A DNA stretch of 64,000 bases, taken from assembly GCA_016717165.1 (NCBI GenBank), contig JADKGA010000003.1, positions 496,001 through 560,000 of the forward strand, in the 5' to 3' direction. This DNA is from Candidatus Lutibacillus vidarii (GTDB taxonomy: Bacteria > Actinomycetota > Actinomycetes > Actinomycetales > Dermatophilaceae). Below the pieces are notes generated by a model. The model was not told the origin of the DNA and did no database searches. It saw only the letters and a list, made by a program, of their open reading frames with translations. The position numbers and the translations under genes are program-made. Positions 40,146 through 48,109 of this stretch are shown here, in pieces. Within the stretch, counting starts at the first letter, position 1, and each line of letters opens with the position of its first letter.

Positions 40146-41273
40146 CTACCGTCCAGGGCGCAGCACGGCGGGCTCGGCGCTGGCGAACTGGGCCAGCCGC
40201 TCCGGGATCGGCTCGCGGGAGATGCCCGGTGTGCGGGGCACCTCGACCGCCCCGTCGCGCATGCAGACCGGCTCAGTGAGATCGGTCGCGTAGAACCGGT
40301 CCGAGCCGGAGATATCGCCGGGCAGGGTGAACCCGGGCAGCCCGGCCAGGGCCGCATTGGCCACCCGGCCGATCCCGGTCTCGAGCATCCCGCCGCACCA
40401 CACCGCGACGCCATGGGCCCGGGCAAGGTCGTGGATCCGCCACGCCTCGAGGTAGCCGCCGACCCGACCGGGCTTGATATTGATGACCGAGCAGGCTCCA
40501 AGGGCAATGGCGTCGGCCGCCGCAGCCGCCGAGACCACCGACTCGTCGAGACAGACCGGGGTCGAGATCCGCCGGGCCAGCTCGGCGTGCTGGCGCAGGT
40601 CCTCCTCCCCCAGCGGCTGCTCGACGAGGAGCAGGCCGAAGGCGTCGAGGCGGCGCAGCGCGGCGGTGTCGGCGAGGGTGTAGGCGGCGTTGGCGTCCAC
40701 CTGCAGCGGAATGTCGGCGCCGAACCGGTCCCGCACCGCGGCGACCGGCTGGATGTCCCAGCCCGGGCGGATCTTCAGCTTGATCCGCACGTAGCCCTGG
40801 TCGAGATAGCCGGCCACGGCGTCGAGCGTCGACGCGACCGAGTCGTGGATGCCGACCGAGACGCCGCTGGGGACGGAGGTCCGGGTGACGCCGAGGTGTT
40901 CGGCGAAGGAGATCCCCTGGGCGCGCAGCTGCGCGTCGAGGACCGCGGTCTCGAGCGCCGCCTTGGCCATTCGGTGGCCCTTGACCGGGTCGAGGACCCC
41001 GGCGACGGTCTGCGCCGAGAGCTCCCCCGCGGCGAAGAGCATCGGCGCAAGCCAGCGCCGGATGACGTCGGCCGCGCCGTCGACATACTCGCTGGAGTAC
41101 AGCGGCTCGGACCCAGCAACGCACTCGGACCAGCCGACGACGGCCGTCCCGTCGACCTCGGCCCGGAGCTCGAGGATGAGGACATCCCGGACTGTCTCGG
41201 TGCCGAAGGAGGTCGTGAACGGGCTGACCAGCGGCACCTGGGCCCGGTGCAGGGTCAGGTCGACGAGCCTCAC
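40146..41273 (-). CDS. Enolase-superfamily o-succinylbenzoate synthase/N-succinylamino acid racemase
   Basis: Muconate-lactonizing-type enzyme of 375 residues. The KxK base pair is in YVRIKLKIRPGW, metal ligands are in LQVDANAAY, LLLVEQPL and CLDESVV, and the second catalytic Lys is in INIKPGRVGG. These fit the MenC type 2/N-succinylamino acid racemase branch. It may make o-succinylbenzoate for menaquinone or racemise N-succinyl amino acids. No men genes are near, and the overlapping GNAT gene upstream matches the known racemase pathway, so racemase is favoured. The GTG at 41273 overlaps the GNAT stop as GTGA with GGAGG just upstream. Confidence 0.85.
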   Translation of the reverse strand: MRLVDLTLHRAQVPLVSPFTTSFGTETVRDVLILELRAEVDGTAVVGWSECVAGSEPLYSSEYVDGAADVIRRWLAPMLFAAGELSAQTVAGVLDPVKGHRMAKAALETAVLDAQLRAQGISFAEHLGVTRTSVPSGVSVGIHDSVASTLDAVAGYLDQGYVRIKLKIRPGWDIQPVAAVRDRFGADIPLQVDANAAYTLADTAALRRLDAFGLLLVEQPLGEEDLRQHAELARRISTPVCLDESVVSAAAAADAIALGACSVINIKPGRVGGYLEAWRIHDLARAHGVAVWCGGMLETGIGRVANAALAGLPGFTLPGDISGSDRFYATDLTEPVCMRDGAVEVPRTPGISREPIPERLAQFASAEPAVLRPGR

Positions 41274-42139
41274 GGGGCCTCCAGGACGTACTCGCAGGTC
41301 CCTTTGTCGAAGCCGAGGACGCGCCACCCCGCCGTGAGCCGCGCGCAGAGTGCCTCCCGCACGGCGACCCGCCAGAGTGAGTGCTCCTCGGGTCGGGTGA
41401 GGACGAGGGTCTCGGCATCTTCCGGTATGGCGATCCGACATATCCGGGCCGAGGCGTCGAGCGGGGCGAGATCGGGGACCGGCGAGGAGAACTCGTCGTC
41501 GCTGCGGGCGAGCGCGCGGGGGGCGTCCGGCAGCTGGTCCGGCGGGATGCCGCCGACCGGCCCGTCGACCGCCCAGCGGAGCAGGATCCGGTCGCTCTGG
41601 TCGCCGACGTTGATGCCGTCCCGCATCGGGCCGTACTCGTCGACCCGGTACTCGGCGACGGTGGCACCGAGCCGGGTGATATTGACGTGGACGTTCCGCG
41701 CCACCAGCGGGTCGGTCGTCCAGGTGACCGTCGTGATCCCCCGCTCGAGGGCCCAGGCCCGCTGGTCGAGCTTCATCGCCTGCCCAGCCCCGCGTCCGGC
41801 GTCACCGGGCTGGACCCCGGCGATATGCGAGTGCAGCGTCGTTCCCACGCCGAACGTGCGCTCCGACGCGAACCACCCCGCGGTCACCCCGACCATCTCC
41901 TTGCCTCGGATGGCGCCGACGAGGTAGTTGCCGGAGTGAGCCAAGGCGATGAGGATGCTCGGGTCGATGAGGCAGCCGTCCGGGGGCAGCCCCCAGACCC
42001 GGTCGAGCACCGCCCCGGCGACATGCGCCTGCTCCGCCGTCGTCAGCTCGACGACCCGGACTCCGGCCCGCTGGGCAGCAGCGCTCGCCTCGGCCCGCGC
42101 GCGGGCCACCACCTCGTCAGCCACGCGCGCAGTGCCCAC
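41270..42139 (-). CDS. GNAT-family N-acyltransferase (COG3375 type)
   Basis: A 289-residue acyltransferase. The acyl-CoA-binding part includes GVTAGWFASERTFGVGTTLH, SHIAGVQPGDAGRGAGQAMK with the QxxGxG/A-type loop, and ITTVTWTTDPLVARNVHVNI. Unlike simple GNATs it has a long C-terminal region. Relatives transfer succinyl or acetyl groups to D-amino acids ahead of the racemase encoded next. It has a leaderless start: TAAGGT lies 6 nt before the GTG. Its stop overlaps the racemase start, so the two proteins are made together. Substrate is inferred from the pair, not from a visible motif. Confidence 0.8.
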   Translation of the reverse strand: MGTARVADEVVARARAEASAAAQRAGVRVVELTTAEQAHVAGAVLDRVWGLPPDGCLIDPSILIALAHSGNYLVGAIRGKEMVGVTAGWFASERTFGVGTTLHSHIAGVQPGDAGRGAGQAMKLDQRAWALERGITTVTWTTDPLVARNVHVNITRLGATVAEYRVDEYGPMRDGINVGDQSDRILLRWAVDGPVGGIPPDQLPDAPRALARSDDEFSSPVPDLAPLDASARICRIAIPEDAETLVLTRPEEHSLWRVAVREALCARLTAGWRVLGFDKGTCEYVLEAP

Positions 42140-42145
42140 CTCGCC

Positions 42146-42151
42146 ACCTTA
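42146..42151 (-). promoter_or_regulatory. -10 box of the GNAT-racemase operon (leaderless)
   Basis: TAAGGT on the minus strand, 6 nt before the GTG at 42139. Confidence 0.55.
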
Positions 42152-42199
42152 TCGACGCCCGGTCGGCGCCGGCAGCGCGACGATGCGGCTGCCGCCCCT

Positions 42200-43723
42200 T
42201 CAGAGGATGCCGCGGGCGTGGAAGGCCTTCGTCACCGCCGTGGCCGCGGCGTCGCCATACAAGGTCCGCGCAGCGGCGACGACCTGGGTCGCCGCGGCAG
42301 CGAAGGAGGTGTTGGGGGTGTACGCGTAGGTTGACTCGATGATGATCGTGTTGGCCTTGAGCCGGCCGAGCGCCTTGTGGATGTCCCACAGCGCGCGGGA
42401 CCAGATCTCGCCGTCCGCGTGGACCTCGCCGACGGCGTCGGCGACCGTCTTGGTCGTGTCGAGCCGGCGGATGCAGTGCGGGACAGTCGTCGTGTAGGAC
42501 GTCGAGTCCCAGTCCATGACGCAGGGGAGGACGTACCCGCCGCTGGTCGGGACCGACATCGTCGCGGCCCAGTAGTCGCCGAAGCCCTCGCCGATCGACC
42601 CGGCCTGCAGGGTTGTGCCGAAACCGGGGACGATGGCGTCCTGGATGGCGTGGCCGTACTCGTGCCAGACAACCTCGAGGTCCTCGGCGTCGTCGACCCC
42701 GCCTCGGCCGTAGGTGATCTTGTCCAGGGTCGGGTCGTAGAAGGAGTTGTCGTCCGCAATCGTGTTGACGGCCACATCCTGGGACTCGTTGTTCGCGTCG
42801 GTGAACCCCAGCGTGCGCAGGTAGGTCTGCGAGAGGTCGATCCCGTGGTACGCCATGACCTGCTCGAAGCGGTCGTCGGCCCGGGTGTAGACGAAGGTGT
42901 TGGTCGGGCTGGTCGCCAGACCCCCCTGACCGGCGACGATGCGGACCGCGGTGCCCACGAGGGTGCCAGTGCCGGAGAGATTGCGCAGCGTCACGGTGCG
43001 GTATGCCGGGACGAGCACGGCCTGGTTGGCGTCGTTCTTGTCGGTGATCGCCTCGTTGCGCAGCGTGACGACGGGGTTGGGCGTGAAGATCTGGCCCTGT
43101 CCGGTGGCCGCCTTGGACAGGACGGTGACTCCGCGGACCGTCCCGGTCCTCGCATCGACGAGGGTGCGGGTCACCCCTTCCGACCCGTCGGCGACGACGG
43201 ACCACACCAGCGCGGCGTTCCGCCCGCCGAGGACGGACAGGGTGGCCCCGTGGACATGGGTGGGCAGCGCCACCGTCGTCTTCGGGGCCGCGCCGGCGGA
43301 TGCAGGGGCGGCTGCGGCCTGCCGGGCGAGCGCCTCGACCCGGGCCGAGGTCGTCGTCACGGCCGCGGCGGCGGTGACGAGCGGGGTGGTCGACACGGTG
43401 CTGGGGACGGCGATCCGGCCGTCGGCCACGCTCACGGCGCCGGTGCTCCGTGCGGTGTGGACGGCGTAGTAGCCGTCGAGGACGGGCAGCCCACGGAAGG
43501 TCTGCGCGTACCACCGGTGCGTACCGGTGAGCGAGGTGAGGGTCCGTACGGCGACGAGGTCCGCGGGGAGGGCCACGGCCGCCGTCGGCAAGGCGGCCGC
43601 GGCGCCCGGGACGGATCCCGGCATACCCAAGGGTGCCGCTGCCGCACCGGAGGGTGAGGCGGCGGCCCCCACGGACCCCGCCAGAACTGCTGCCACCAGG
43701 ACCGCCATCGTGCGCTTGGTCAT
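42200..43723 (-). CDS. Secreted zinc metallopeptidase (M36/M4-like)
   Basis: Exported protease of 507 residues. A signal peptide covers about 1-32 (MTKRTMAVLVAAVLAGSVGA). A propeptide follows (about 40-220, with LVAVRTLTSLTGTHRWYAQT and FRGLPVLDGYYAVH, an FTP-type inhibitor fold). The catalytic site is HEYGH (first His354), and the third zinc ligand Glu is in GSIGEGFGDYWAATM. This spacing fits fungalysin M36/thermolysin-like clans. It probably degrades extracellular protein for nutrition. The ATG at 43723 follows GGGAGCAGAG. The longer frame upstream to 43918 is not supported because it lacks a signal-like start. Confidence 0.88.
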   Translation of the reverse strand: MTKRTMAVLVAAVLAGSVGAAASPSGAAAAPLGMPGSVPGAAAALPTAAVALPADLVAVRTLTSLTGTHRWYAQTFRGLPVLDGYYAVHTARSTGAVSVADGRIAVPSTVSTTPLVTAAAAVTTTSARVEALARQAAAAPASAGAAPKTTVALPTHVHGATLSVLGGRNAALVWSVVADGSEGVTRTLVDARTGTVRGVTVLSKAATGQGQIFTPNPVVTLRNEAITDKNDANQAVLVPAYRTVTLRNLSGTGTLVGTAVRIVAGQGGLATSPTNTFVYTRADDRFEQVMAYHGIDLSQTYLRTLGFTDANNESQDVAVNTIADDNSFYDPTLDKITYGRGGVDDAEDLEVVWHEYGHAIQDAIVPGFGTTLQAGSIGEGFGDYWAATMSVPTSGGYVLPCVMDWDSTSYTTTVPHCIRRLDTTKTVADAVGEVHADGEIWSRALWDIHKALGRLKANTIIIESTYAYTPNTSFAAAATQVVAAARTLYGDAAATAVTKAFHARGIL

Positions 43724-43814
43724 CTCTGCTCCCGTCGTCGTCGGCGCGGTGCCGCTCACCGTCAAGAGGCCGAAGTCCGGCCAGCCAGACGTCCTCCCCC
43801 AGGATGGGGCCAGA

Positions 43815-44543
43815 TCAGTCCAGCCGCATCCCGACGAGCGACCCGATCGCGAAGGTGATGGCCATCGCGACCAGTCCCCCGCCGACATTGCGGAGCAGTG
43901 CGGGGCCGACCCGGGCACCGCCGAGGGTGGCGCTGAGGTAGCCGGTCACCGCGAGGGCGACCGCTGCCGCCGCCACGGTGGCCCACATCCCCACCACGCC
44001 GGGGATGAGCAAGATGGTGAGCAGTGGGGCGAGCGAGCCGACGATGAACGCAAGCGCCGAGGCACCGGCCGCATGCCAGGGGTTGGTCAGCTCGTCCGGG
44101 TCGAGCTTGAGCTCCACCTCGGCGTGCGCCGCGAGGGCGTCGTGGGCCGTGAGCTGGACCGCCACCTGTGTGGCGAGCTCGGCGTCCAGGCCCTTCATCC
44201 GGTAGATCCCGGCGAGCTCGGCGAGCTCGGCCTCGGGCTCCTCTTCCAGCTCGCGGCGCTCCTTCGCGAGCAGAGCACCCTCGCTGTCGCGCTGCGTGCT
44301 CACCGAGACATACTCCCCGACGGCCATCGACAGCGCGCCCGCGGCCAGGCCCGCCATACCGGCAGTGAGCAGGGCAGCCGACCCGGCACCCGAGGCGGCC
44401 ACGCCGATGACCAGGCCCGACGTGGCGACGATGCCGTCGTTAGCGCCGAGCACCCCGGCGCGGAGCCAGTTGAGCCGCGAGGTGTCATTGCCCCGGTGCG
44501 CCTCGGAGCGGTGTGTTCCCGGGCGCTTCGCCGACTCGGCCAT
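43815..44543 (-). CDS. VIT1/CCC1-family iron or manganese transporter
   Basis: Membrane protein of 242 residues with five helices. Family marks are LNWLRAGVLGANDGIVATSG, the metal-site block AGALSMAVGEYVSVSTQRDS, and an acidic cytoplasmic metal-binding helical region LLAKERRELEEEPEAELAEL. The C-terminal three helices include AFIVGSLAPLLTILLIPGV. Bacterial members move Fe2+ or Mn2+ out of the cytosol. The ATG at 44543 has CGAGGAGAG upstream. It follows a 91-base gap after the protease start and shows no operon partner. Confidence 0.92.
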   Translation of the reverse strand: MAESAKRPGTHRSEAHRGNDTSRLNWLRAGVLGANDGIVATSGLVIGVAASGAGSAALLTAGMAGLAAGALSMAVGEYVSVSTQRDSEGALLAKERRELEEEPEAELAELAGIYRMKGLDAELATQVAVQLTAHDALAAHAEVELKLDPDELTNPWHAAGASALAFIVGSLAPLLTILLIPGVVGMWATVAAAAVALAVTGYLSATLGGARVGPALLRNVGGGLVAMAITFAIGSLVGMRLD

Positions 44544-44615
44544 GGCACTCTCCTCGTGGTTCCTGGTGGCTGCCGGGTCGAGCCTAAGCCCTGGGGGTTT
44601 CTGCCTCGTCCGGCT

Positions 44616-44864
44616 GTGCTGCTGGCCCCCGGGAACGGTGAAGGTCGGGGGGCAGCAGGGCTGGACCGTGACCCGCCCCTTGATGCCGGGCCGTCGGGCC
44701 GGCCGGCTTTCGGGGTCGCCCTCGCCGTTGGCGGGACCGCCCTGCTCGCCGTCGGGGCCCGGTCCTGGCCCCAGGCCTGGACACCCTGGCGGTGCACCTC
44801 TGTCCTCACCATCGCCTGGCTGCTCCTGGTCGGCGCACGCATGATCCGCAGGCGTGCCGCCTGA
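44616..44864 (+). CDS. Possible small two-helix membrane protein
   Basis: An 82-residue frame beginning VLLAPGNGEGRGAAGLDRDP. It contains two hydrophobic stretches, AFGVALAVGGTALLAVGA and SVLTIAWLLLVGARM, and ends RRRAA, a layout that favours a real membrane protein with a basic inner tail. There is no clear ribosome site or -10 box before the GTG, and no family is recognised. The codon third positions are G/C-rich in the second half but less so near the start, so the true start may be later. Listed with low confidence. Confidence 0.35.
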   Translation: MLLAPGNGEGRGAAGLDRDPPLDAGPSGRPAFGVALAVGGTALLAVGARSWPQAWTPWRCTSVLTIAWLLLVGARMIRRRAA

Positions 44865-44948
44865 CGCCTCGTCCCAACCGCAGTGTTGGCGCGCCGGCGG
44901 CCGAAGTGTGCCCGCTGATGCCCGACCTCCGACGAGAGCTGAGCGTGA

Positions 44949-45223
44949 TCACGCCCGGTAGATGTCACCTCGATGGCCGATGGCCAGGACCGTCACCGTT
45001 CGGGTCGCTTCGTCGATGCGATACAGGACACGGTAGGTGCCCCGTCGCGCACTGTAGCGGTCGGCCAGCGGTGGCCGGAGCCGCTTCCCCACGCGATGCG
45101 GGTTCTCGAGCAAGGGACCGGTGAGGAACTCGACCGCAGCGGTGGCGATCGCTTCGGCAATCCCTCAGTGATGTGCCGCCGAGCCGAGGAAACGATCTGC
45201 AGTCGGTACGGCCGATCGGTCAC
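44949..45223 (-). pseudogene. RelE/ParE-family toxin, frameshifted
   Basis: The minus strand starts with a GTG overlapping the antitoxin stop (GTGA) and reads VTDRPYRLQIVSSARRHITE, a typical RelE N-terminus. After GLP the frame breaks near 45156, where one base appears to be missing in a short CC run. In the next frame the rest of the toxin is perfect: EAIATAAVEFLTGPLLENPH, RVGKRLRPPLADRYSARRGT, YRVLYRIDEATRTVTVLAIG and HRGDIYRA before the stop. So the gene is a full-length RelE with a single indel. It either is a dead toxin or reflects a sequence error. RelE toxins cut mRNA on the ribosome. Confidence 0.75.
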
Positions 45224-45501
45224 GCCGAGGTCCGGCGCGAACGCATCGCCGCCGTAAGGTCTTCTTGGGTCTCGACCCGGCCAGCGGCCAGGTCGGCTTC
45301 AGCCGCGGCCAACTGCGTCATCAGGTCTGCGTCCCCCAGGACGGCAATGGTCTCCTCGAGCACCGCGAGGTCGTCCGGGGAAAGGAGGACGGCCGACGGT
45401 TGACCGTGCACGGTCACCGTGACCCGTTCATGGTGCTTGCTGACTCGGCTCACGACCTCGGACAGGTGCGCCTTGGCATCAGCCAGAGGAATGGTCGTCA
45501 T
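45220..45501 (-). CDS. Phd/YefM-family antitoxin
   Basis: Antitoxin of 93 residues beginning MTTIPLADAKAHLSEVVSRV. The N-terminal half is the Phd/YefM DNA-binding fold (VTVTVHGQPSAVLLSPDDLA), and the C-terminal half (VLGDADLMTQLAAAEADLAA) wraps the toxin. The ATG at 45501 is chosen over a longer frame because CATACT lies 7 nt upstream, so the transcript is probably leaderless. A small palindrome TCATAAGTATGA (45504-45515) overlaps that box and is a likely operator for self-repression. It overlaps the RelE toxin start by 4 bases, the usual order for this pair. Confidence 0.85.
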   Translation of the reverse strand: MTTIPLADAKAHLSEVVSRVSKHHERVTVTVHGQPSAVLLSPDDLAVLEETIAVLGDADLMTQLAAAEADLAAGRVETQEDLTAAMRSRRTSA

Positions 45502-45503
45502 GA

Positions 45504-45515
45504 TCATAAGTATGA
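45504..45515. promoter_or_regulatory. Antitoxin promoter -10 with operator palindrome
   Basis: TCATAAGTATGA has 5-base inverted arms. Its minus-strand CATACT (45509-45514) serves as the -10 box 7 nt before the ATG. Autorepression by the Phd-RelE complex is expected for the family. Confidence 0.5.
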
Positions 45516-45584
45516 CCAGAAAAGTGATCATGTCCAGCCGAGCTCGGAGTCGAGTCCCGAGATCGCTCACCTACCACCGGGAGG

Positions 45585-45893
45585 ATGGCAGCGGGGCCCA
45601 TTCTTTTCGACGCCGCATCGTGTGCGTCGAAGACCGAGGGCCAGCCGACTCGCCGTATCAGCTTCGGCAAGCGTGTTGAGCCCATCGATCGCACGCTTCC
45701 GGCACGCGCCGATCAGCTGCCGGGCCTGTTGTTTGCGGTGGACCTAGCGACTGCTGCCGACGAAGCGTTCGGGGAAGGCGTCTGGACCCTTGAGTCTTGG
45801 GAGCTCGTGGTCCGCTACTCCCTCTCGGAGTTCAGCCCCAGCACGTGGCAGGTGCGCGTCTACTCCGGGATGAACGACCCTCGCTATCGCTAA
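45585..45893 (+). CDS. Hypothetical protein in accessory island
   Basis: A 102-residue frame starting MAAGPILFDAASCASKTEGQ and ending VRVYSGMNDPRYR. It is mildly acidic and has no membrane helix, signal or motif that I recognise; RISFGKRVEPIDRTLPARAD and TLESWELVVRYSLSEFSPST are the most ordered-looking parts. GGGAGG directly abuts the ATG with no spacer, which is poor for initiation. The codon use is lower in GC than the core genes, as in the rest of the 45-48 kb island. It lies between the toxin-antitoxin pairs and may be a foreign gene or a chance frame. Confidence 0.45.
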   Translation: MAAGPILFDAASCASKTEGQPTRRISFGKRVEPIDRTLPARADQLPGLLFAVDLATAADEAFGEGVWTLESWELVVRYSLSEFSPSTWQVRVYSGMNDPRYR

Positions 45894-46118
45894 CTCCCGG
45901 GCGAGTCATGAACCGCGCGGCCGGGGGCGCCGGTCCACCCCGCGCTTGACCTTAACAAACAACGTTCTGTATGCGGGTTTGACGATCGGCATCCGATCTC
46001 TTGCGAGACGAGAGCACCCGCATCTCAGCCCGCGCCCCACCCACTCACCGATCCTGCTGCGGGGATCTGGAGGGCAGACATGCACGCAGCCCCGCTCGGC
46101 GTTCTTCGCCACAACAAT

Positions 46119-46682
46119 CTACCGCCAGGACCCCAACCAGTCGGCAGCCCGCTCAGCCAGCCCGCGATGCCGCGGCTCGACCGTGGACAACCTGGCGATG
46201 ATGGTCCCGGGGTCGACCAAGCCCGCGCGAATGAGAGCAGCGACAAACCTCCGGTCCTTCTCCCGCAGCGCGCATAGCTTGGCCACGCAGAGGTCTTCCT
46301 TGTCCAGGCACCAGCCGGTGAGCTGCGGCTCACCCGAGGCCGCGGCGGTGTTGGCGTTCTGGACCTTGACGAGCCGGTTGCGCCACCCTTGAGGCAGGAT
46401 GGAGGTGTGCAGGTCCACACCGTCGATGCTGAAGCCGTGGAGTTCCTCGAAGGGCGAGAACTCACCCGCCACGCCTTCAATCACGTCGGCAAGCCTTGCT
46501 GTCTCCTCGTTGCCGTCGGCGATCGGCATGATGTCGACCTCGATCGACATCGTAGCCTCTGCGGGCAGCCGGTCCTCGCTCACCGATCCGAGGATGGACT
46601 GCGAGCCGACGACGATGACCTCGTTGTGTCCGATGATCTGGCAGGCGGTGCGGATGGCGTGCTCGAGCTGGTCTCGGCGCAT
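46119..46682 (-). CDS. Nucleotidyltransferase-fold protein, possible toxin
   Basis: A 187-residue protein with a minimal nucleotidyltransferase signature: VIVVGSQSILGS (GS loop) followed by SIEVDIMPIAD with the metal-binding acidic pair. The middle has LHGFSIDGVDLHTSILPQGW and the end a helical tail. Such DUF6036/AbiEii-like proteins act as toxins that add nucleotides to RNA, or as defence components. It overlaps the upstream HTH gene by TGATG, the usual antitoxin-toxin join. The role as a toxin is inferred from fold and pairing; a housekeeping nucleotidyltransferase is less likely in this island. Confidence 0.68.
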   Translation of the reverse strand: MRRDQLEHAIRTACQIIGHNEVIVVGSQSILGSVSEDRLPAEATMSIEVDIMPIADGNEETARLADVIEGVAGEFSPFEELHGFSIDGVDLHTSILPQGWRNRLVKVQNANTAAASGEPQLTGWCLDKEDLCVAKLCALREKDRRFVAALIRAGLVDPGTIIARLSTVEPRHRGLAERAADWLGSWR

Positions 46683-47200
46683 CAGCCCACCCTGGCCAGG
46701 GTTTCCCCTCGCTCATCCTGAGGAAGCAGCCCACCCAGCGGCGACACCTCACGCAGCTCGATGGAGTCCCGATGCAGACCGGTCATCACCCGGTGTAACC
46801 CAAGGACGTCACCTCGCTCGACCAGTTCGCGCCATCGCTGCAGGTTGCGCTCGTGCGGCTGCCCGCTGACCCCGTTCTGCAACCGGGTCAGGTTGCGCTC
46901 GATCCTCGGGCGCCACTGCTCAAGGCTCTGCCTGGTCAGGTGAGAGGACAGCCTCCGGTGCAGCAGCCACGAGCGCCGTTCCGACCGGGTCAGCTCCACC
47001 CGCACCGGCCGACGAACCACCTCCAGCCGGTAGCCCATACACGAGAGCAACCGGTCCAGCTGCTCGTCGCTGAGCTCGACCCGGCCCGACAAGAACTGGC
47101 TGATACTCGGCTGATGGACCCCACTGAGCCGGGACAGCTCCGACTGCGTGATGCCCGACTCCAGCATCACCTCGCGAAGAAGATCACCACGGCTTATCAC
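46682..47200 (-). CDS. XRE-family HTH protein, possible antitoxin
   Basis: A 172-residue DNA-binding protein. The HTH (about residues 3-55) is GDLLREVMLESGITQSELSR, LSGVHQPSISQFLSGRVELS, followed by a helical C-terminal domain rich in Arg (LTRSERRSWLLHRRLSSHLT). The GTG at 47200 is preceded by a perfect -10, TATACT, 6 nt away, so the mRNA is leaderless. A TATAG-N9-CTATA repeat covers that box and is a candidate operator. It is translated with the nucleotidyltransferase gene, so it likely both represses the operon and neutralises the partner. Confidence 0.75.
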   Translation of the reverse strand: MISRGDLLREVMLESGITQSELSRLSGVHQPSISQFLSGRVELSDEQLDRLLSCMGYRLEVVRRPVRVELTRSERRSWLLHRRLSSHLTRQSLEQWRPRIERNLTRLQNGVSGQPHERNLQRWRELVERGDVLGLHRVMTGLHRDSIELREVSPLGGLLPQDERGETLARVG

Positions 47201-47206
47201 GTGATG

Positions 47207-47227
47207 AGTATAGCAGCGATTACTATA
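47207..47227 (-). promoter_or_regulatory. Promoter and operator of the HTH-nucleotidyltransferase pair
   Basis: The -10 TATACT (47207-47212, minus) lies 6 nt before the GTG. TATAG-N9-CTATA (47209-47227) overlaps it. A 10-bp palindrome ATCACGTGAT surrounds the start codon. Confidence 0.6.
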
Positions 47228-47923
47228 TCAAGGCTCTTGGTCACCACTCCCCAACGCCTCGCCCCGTTGGCGCTGCGCCAGCGCCGACTGGAGGAAGCTC
47301 ACCGCGTCCTCGTCCCCCCCGAGTTCCTTCCACCGCGCTGCGAGGGCGGCGACTGCGGCCTGAGCATGTTCCAGCGTCCCGCTCCCAACTTCGTACATCG
47401 CGATCGCCAAGAGCGGGTCAGTCCAGAAGCCATCGCGGTGGTAGTCCTGCTCAGAGAGGGACTTGATGAACGCGACGGCGCGGACCGGGTCCAGGAGCAT
47501 CTCCAGGTGCGACGATCCGCTCGGCGAGCCCGCTGACCAGCTCCTGCCCGGCAATCCGGCGGGTGGCGTCGTCGTGGAAGCGCCAGATCTCCTCGGCCCA
47601 GCGTGCACCATCTCGAAGAGGTTGGTACAGGCGGTTGCGCCACATCCCGTCCGCCTCACTCACCGCACCAGGCCGGTGAACCCCGCGTGGACGTACCACT
47701 CTCGCCATAGTGCGGGCACGACCGCCAGTTCGACGTAGAACGCCACACCAGGCTGGTTGCCCGGCGACGTCGAATGGAATCGCACCAACGCCACGTCCCC
47801 GGCCCGGGTCGTCCGCGTGAAACGAGATCCAGACCGCTTCCACCCGTGGGCACGCAGCATCGGCGCGACATACTCGCCGATGAACCCGGCGATCTCCTGT
47901 GCCCTCCGCCCAGACGCCGTCAT
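47228..47923 (-). pseudogene. DUF4304-like protein split by frameshifts
   Basis: Three consecutive reading frames on the minus strand fit one protein. The first (47923 onward) reads MTASGRRAQEIAGFIGEYVA and SRFTRTTRAGDVALVRFHST, a DUF4304-like N-terminus, and stops at 47660. The second picks up at an overlapping GTGA with VSEADGMWRNRLYQPLRDGA and LVSGLAERIV. The third begins near 47510 with HLEMLLDPVRAVAFIKSLSE and runs to 47228. The last junction needs one base removed or two added. So the gene is probably broken, or the sequence has errors here. Function of DUF4304 is unknown. Confidence 0.5.
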
Positions 47924-47987
47924 GCCGCCGATCCTAGATTCCCGGATGACGATGGCGGCTCTCGCGTTGACCGCCTATCACTACAGA

Positions 47988-48059
47988 GCTGACGGGGGGA
48001 CTCGAACCCCCAACCACCTGTTTACAAGACAGGTGCGCTGCCAGTTGCGCCACGCCAGC
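47988..48059 (-). tRNA. tRNA-Thr (anticodon TGT)
   Basis: A 72-nt cloverleaf on the minus strand. The acceptor stem is GCTGGCG with CGTCAGC (one G-T pair), the D-arm lies in TGGCGCAACTGGCAGCGCA, the anticodon stem is CCTGT/ACAGG with loop CTTGTAA, and the T-arm is GGGGGTTCGAGTCCCCC. The anticodon TGT reads ACA (Thr). No CCA is encoded. It borders the accessory island at 45-48 kb, a common position for integrated DNA. Confidence 0.95.
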
Positions 48060-48109
48060 GGCCGGTCCGACGGAGTCGTCGGCACGCCGCAGATCCTACC
48101 GTCGGCGCC

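Noticed and set aside
38871..41927. A 1,018-residue open frame on the plus strand across the antiporter, racemase and GNAT genes
   Set aside because: It lies fully antisense to three well-supported genes and is rich in Arg, Asp, Gly and Pro without motifs.
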